This document shows positions 61,144-64,000 of a stretch of DNA of 64,000 nt, piece after piece. The notes beneath the pieces were generated by a model. That model searched no databases, had not been told where the DNA came from, and saw only the letters and a list, made by a program, of their open reading frames with translations. Location: contig NZ_FMWX01000001.1 of the NCBI RefSeq assembly GCF_900103265.1, positions 935,753 through 999,752 on the forward strand, written 5' to 3'. Source of the stretch: Sphingomonas sp. NFR15. GTDB lineage: Bacteria > Pseudomonadota > Alphaproteobacteria > Sphingomonadales > Sphingomonadaceae. Both the position numbers and the translations under genes were made by a program. Positions within the stretch are counted from its first letter, which is position 1. Each line of letters begins with the position of its first letter.

Positions 61144-61932
61144 ATGAAGAACATCCTTCTGCTCATCCACAGCGATCGTGGCCAGGACGGGCGCTTGCAG
61201 GTCGCGCTCGATCTGTGCCGCACGATCGACGGGCATGTCACCTGTCTCGATATCGGCGGAGGCCCCGCGACCGACACGGACGGGTGTCGTGACGGCGGCG
61301 AGCGCGGCGGATTGCTCACGGCGGAGACGAGCGCCAGAAGCGCGGTCGAAGCGCGGCTCGCCGGCGAGGACATATCCTGGGACTGGATCGACGCGCGCCG
61401 CGACATCGCGACATCCTTGCGCGGCGCGGCGGCGCTCGCCGACGTGATCGTCGTCCAGCGCGAACTCGGCGATTTCGCCTATCCCGAAATGCACGGCGCC
61501 GGGGCCGACCTGATCGTCCGTTCAGGCAAGCCCGTGCTCGCGGTGCCGGCGGAATGCCGCGGGCTCGATCGCGATGCGGTGCTGCTCGCCTGGGACGGAT
61601 CGCGCTGCGCCGCATGCGCGCTGCGCGCCGCCGTGCCACTGCTGCGGCGCACGCGTCGCGTCACCATCGTCGAGGTGCAGGATGGCTCGATCACCACCAC
61701 CCCGGCGGAGGATGCCGCCGAATATCTGTCGCGTTACGGCATCTGGGCCGAAATCCGACGGGTCGATGCGCCGCGCGCGGGGCCGGCGCTGCTGGCCGAG
61801 GCATCGTCGGGCGCGTTCGGCTATGCCGTCATGGGCGGCTATGGCCATTTGCGGCTCGTCGAGGCGGCATTCGGCAACGCGACGCGCGAGATGCTCGGGC
61901 AAAGCCCGATCCCGGTGTTCCTCGCGCATTGA
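61144..61932 (+). CDS. universal stress protein (paralogue 3)
   Basis: 262 residues. 'KNILLLIHSDRGQDGRLQVA', 'SGKPVLAVPAECRGLDRDAV', nucleotide loop 'GGYGHLRLVEAAFGNATREM' (Asn replaces Gly before the final Thr compared with the paralogue at 53006). A mid-domain Cys pair sits in 'WDGSRCAACALRAAVPLLRR'. Alone in its unit between box b and a strong hairpin. Confidence 0.92.
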   Translation: MKNILLLIHSDRGQDGRLQVALDLCRTIDGHVTCLDIGGGPATDTDGCRDGGERGGLLTAETSARSAVEARLAGEDISWDWIDARRDIATSLRGAAALADVIVVQRELGDFAYPEMHGAGADLIVRSGKPVLAVPAECRGLDRDAVLLAWDGSRCAACALRAAVPLLRRTRRVTIVEVQDGSITTTPAEDAAEYLSRYGIWAEIRRVDAPRAGPALLAEASSGAFGYAVMGGYGHLRLVEAAFGNATREMLGQSPIPVFLAH

Positions 61933-61948
61933 ACGCCGGTTTCCGCCG

Positions 61949-61994
61949 CGAACGTCCGGCACGACCCAATTTCGCCGAGCCGGCCGGACGTTCG
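61949..61994. terminator. bidirectional hairpin between USP and alcohol dehydrogenase
   Basis: CGAACGTCCGGC (61949-61960) pairs with GCCGGACGTTCG (61983-61994), 12 bp with a 22-base loop, in the gap between convergent genes. It could end both transcripts. Confidence 0.65.
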
Positions 61995-62004
61995 GGCCGG
62001 AACG

Positions 62005-63036
62005 TCACGCCTTTTCGAAGTCGATCACGATCCGTCCTTCGATCTCGCCGCGCGTCATCCGCCCGAAGACCTGATTGATATTCTCGAGCGTGTCGGTGGC
62101 GACGGTCGCATGGACTTTGCCGTCACCAGCGAAATCAAGCGCCTCCTGAAGATCAAGCCGCGTGCCGACGATCGACCCGCGCACGGTGATGCCGTTGAGC
62201 ACGGTATCGAAGATCGACAGCGGGAAATCGCCGGGCGGCAGGCCGTTGAGCGCGACCGTACCGCCACGCCGCACCATCCCCATCGCCTGCGCGAACGCGA
62301 TCGGCGAGACCGCCGTCACCAGCACGCCCTGCGCGCCGCCGATCGCCTTCTTGATGAACGCGGCGGGATCGGTGTTGCGCGCGTTGACGGTGAGCGCCGC
62401 GCCCAGCTCCGTCGCGAGCTTCAGCTTGGCGTCGTCGATATCGACCGCGACGACGTTCAGCCCCATCGCCTTGGCATATTGCACCGCCATGTGGCCCAGA
62501 CCGCCGATGCCCGAGATCGCCACCCAGTCGCCCGGCTTGGTGTCGGTGACCTTGAGGCCCTTATAGACCGTCACGCCCGCGCACAGCACCGGCGCGATCT
62601 CGACGAAACCGACGTTGGCGGGCAGATGGCCGACGTAATTGGGATCGGCGATGACATATTCGGCGAAGCTGCCGTTCACCGAATAGCCGGTGTTCTGCTG
62701 CGCCTCGCACAAGGTCTCCCATCCGCCGAGGCAATGCACGCAGTGCCCGCAGGCGGTGTAGAGCCAGGGCACGCCGACCCGGTCGCCCTCCTTCACATGG
62801 CCGACCCCCGCGCCGACCGCGACGACATGGCCGACGCCCTCATGGCCGGGGATGAACGGCGGTTTGGGCTTGACCGGCCAGTCGCCTTGCGCGGCGTGGA
62901 GATCGGTGTGGCACACGCCGGTCGCCGCGATCTTGACGAGGATCTGCCCCGGCCCCGGCATCCGCACCGCCACTTCCTCGATAACGAGCGGCTTGCCGAA
63001 GTCGCGGACCACCGCCGCTTTCATTGTCTTTTCCAT
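62005..63036 (-). CDS. adhP: zinc-dependent alcohol dehydrogenase AdhP-type
   Basis: 343 residues. Catalytic zinc '[16 protein letters not shown]' and '[17 protein letters not shown]'; structural cysteines in '[17 protein letters not shown]'; coenzyme loop '[20 protein letters not shown]'. The length and '[17 protein letters not shown]' are typical of propanol-preferring AdhP. ATG at 63036. Likely ethanol/acetaldehyde interconversion under low oxygen; box g lies 118 bases upstream. Confidence 0.9.
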   Translation of the reverse strand: MEKTMKAAVVRDFGKPLVIEEVAVRMPGPGQILVKIAATGVCHTDLHAAQGDWPVKPKPPFIPGHEGVGHVVAVGAGVGHVKEGDRVGVPWLYTACGHCVHCLGGWETLCEAQQNTGYSVNGSFAEYVIADPNYVGHLPANVGFVEIAPVLCAGVTVYKGLKVTDTKPGDWVAISGIGGLGHMAVQYAKAMGLNVVAVDIDDAKLKLATELGAALTVNARNTDPAAFIKKAIGGAQGVLVTAVSPIAFAQAMGMVRRGGTVALNGLPPGDFPLSIFDTVLNGITVRGSIVGTRLDLQEALDFAGDGKVHATVATDTLENINQVFGRMTRGEIEGRIVIDFEKA

Positions 63037-63153
63037 TGATGTCTATCCTCGTTCAGAACGGCGCGTCGATGCAGTCGCATACGCCCATCGCGTCGAGCGC
63101 CCCGGATCGGGCCGGCCACGGGCAGCTTTGTTCGCACGGCGACGACGGCCCAA

Positions 63154-63169
63154 TACGGATTGCTACGTA
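63154..63169 (-). promoter_or_regulatory. FixJ-like box g (alcohol dehydrogenase)
   Basis: Minus-strand TACGTAGCAATCCGTA followed by TTGGGCCG, 118 bases before the 63036 start. Its left half TACGTAGCA matches box i (TAAGTAGCA). Confidence 0.55.
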
Positions 63170-63286
63170 GTCGCGCCCGCACCCGGTTCACCCGGAAGAC
63201 CGGGCGCCGGACCGGCTTGGGCTTGCGGCGCCCGCACCGTAGAAACCCGTATAGGCACCCCGCGCCCCACCGCTGATGAGCGTGCG

Positions 63287-64000
63287 ATGACACGCGCCGT
63301 CCTGCTCTGCTGCTTCCTGTCGCTGGTGTCGGCCGCCCCCGCGCCCGATGTCGTCCAGCCGCACTGGACGCGGCCCCAGGCCGCCCGGCTCGTCGAATGG
63401 CTCGACGCGGCCGCCGATGACGCGCTGGAACCCGTCACGGCGCAGGCGCGCATCGTGCGGGCCGCGCTTGATACGAACGATCAAGCCGCTCTCGACGCCG
63501 CCGCGACGGAGGCGGCGACGCGGCTGCTCGAAGCCCATCGGCATGGCTGTTGCGGGGCCGCGCTTCGCAGCGGCTGGCATATCGCCGACACGTCCGACCG
63601 AACCGACGCCGCGACGCGCGTCGGACAGGCGGTGGCGGCCGACCGGATCGACGCGCTGTTCGCATCCGCGCGGCCCTCGCACCCCTATTACCTGGCGCTC
63701 CGCGCGGCCTATCACGCGGAAAGCGATCCGGCCCGCCGCGCCACGCTCGCCGCCAATCTGGACCGGTGGCGCTGGATGCCGCGCGCGCTCGGCACCCGCT
63801 ACCTTCTGGTCAACACCGCCGCCTTCGAGGCGACGTTGTGGGAGGACGGGAAGATGACCGGGCGTTGGCGCGTGGTGGCGGGAAAGACGGCGTCGCCGAC
63901 CCCCGTGTTCGCCGCGACGGTCACGGGCGTGATCCTCAATCCGTGGTGGGAGATTCCGCCCTCGATCGCGCGCGAGGGCATCGCCGCGCTACTGCGGACC
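63287..64000 (+). CDS. L,D-transpeptidase (YcbB/YkuD-type), N-terminal part
   Basis: 238 codons visible; the gene leaves the right edge. A signal peptide ('AVLLCCFLSLVSAAPAPD') is followed by the scaffold domain and 'LDRWRWMPRALGTRYLLVNT', 'VVAGKTASPTPVFAATVTGV' and 'ILNPWWEIPPSIAREGIAAL', which are hallmarks of YcbB-type transpeptidases. The catalytic cysteine lies beyond the window. These enzymes make 3-3 peptidoglycan cross-links typical of non-growing cells. ATG at 63287. Confidence 0.85.
   Translation, partial: MTRAVLLCCFLSLVSAAPAPDVVQPHWTRPQAARLVEWLDAAADDALEPVTAQARIVRAALDTNDQAALDAAATEAATRLLEAHRHGCCGAALRSGWHIADTSDRTDAATRVGQAVAADRIDALFASARPSHPYYLALRAAYHAESDPARRATLAANLDRWRWMPRALGTRYLLVNTAAFEATLWEDGKMTGRWRVVAGKTASPTPVFAATVTGVILNPWWEIPPSIAREGIAALLRT

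Noticed and set aside
1-64000. Mobile elements, phage genes, CRISPR arrays, tRNA or rRNA genes
   Set aside because: Looked for transposase or integrase motifs, regular short repeats and tRNA-like cloverleaf patterns; none found by eye.

Overview
The window is high-GC chromosomal DNA that reads as an alphaproteobacterium of the Sphingomonadaceae type. The evidence is a large TonB-dependent receptor, an AtuA-type protein, DUF1254/1214 and DUF2889 proteins, many short-chain dehydrogenases (SDRs), solo LuxR regulators and a PHB/universal-stress cluster. No tRNA, rRNA, CRISPR array, transposase or integrase was seen. Both ends cut through genes.

Region 1 (1-11.2 kb) is a CoA-thioester catabolic locus under a TetR repressor. 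The left arm (minus strand) holds an SDR, the TetR gene, a LuxR solo and a DUF35 Zn-ribbon/OB-fold protein. The right arm holds an SDR, a carboxymuconolactone-decarboxylase-like protein (minus strand), then a tightly overlapping run: SDR, SDR, acyl-CoA dehydrogenase, secreted DUF1254/1214, APH-type kinase, enoyl-CoA hydratase, DUF2889. Palindromes of the form CGACCG-NN-CGGTCG lie at each transcription-unit head. One sits exactly inside the spacer of a sigma-70-like promoter.

Region 2 (11.2-22.5 kb) pairs a secreted GH3 beta-glucosidase with a divergent LysR, a CitMHS-type transporter, an AtuA protein split into two genes, a secreted alpha/beta hydrolase and a TonB receptor. This suggests uptake and breakdown of an ester or glycoside-linked substrate.

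Region 3 (22.5-40.6 kb) is accessory-like. It has a decayed hydrolase fragment, LysR with two SDRs, an alpha/beta hydrolase without its nucleophile serine, and a two-component system with a giant propeller sensor. It continues with an array of six small-molecule hydrolases and related enzymes: two with an Asp nucleophile, an iminopeptidase-like enzyme, an aldo/keto reductase, an ABM monooxygenase, a DJ-1 protein, an MBL-fold hydrolase and a chloroperoxidase-like enzyme. A duplicated ~95-bp element precedes two of these genes.

Region 4 (40.8-47.4 kb) is a heavy-metal RND pump with an outer-membrane channel, divergent from its response regulator and sensor kinase. No membrane-fusion adaptor gene is present.

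Region 5 (47.4-64 kb) is a dense stress/low-oxygen-like island. It holds Hsp20, an APH/AAA kinase, two zinc alcohol dehydrogenases, PhaB, PhaC, a phasin, a triple-BON protein, three universal stress proteins, four flavodoxin-fold NAD(P)H:quinone-oxidoreductase-like proteins, a two-TM potassium channel, small proteins, a receiver-less FixJ-like HTH protein and the start of an L,D-transpeptidase. Nine related 16-bp half-palindromic sites resembling FixJ boxes sit before the transcription units of this island and were not noticed elsewhere in the window. This is the most interesting feature: a candidate FixJ-type hypoxia/quiescence regulon, comparable in gene content to the mycobacterial DosR regulon.
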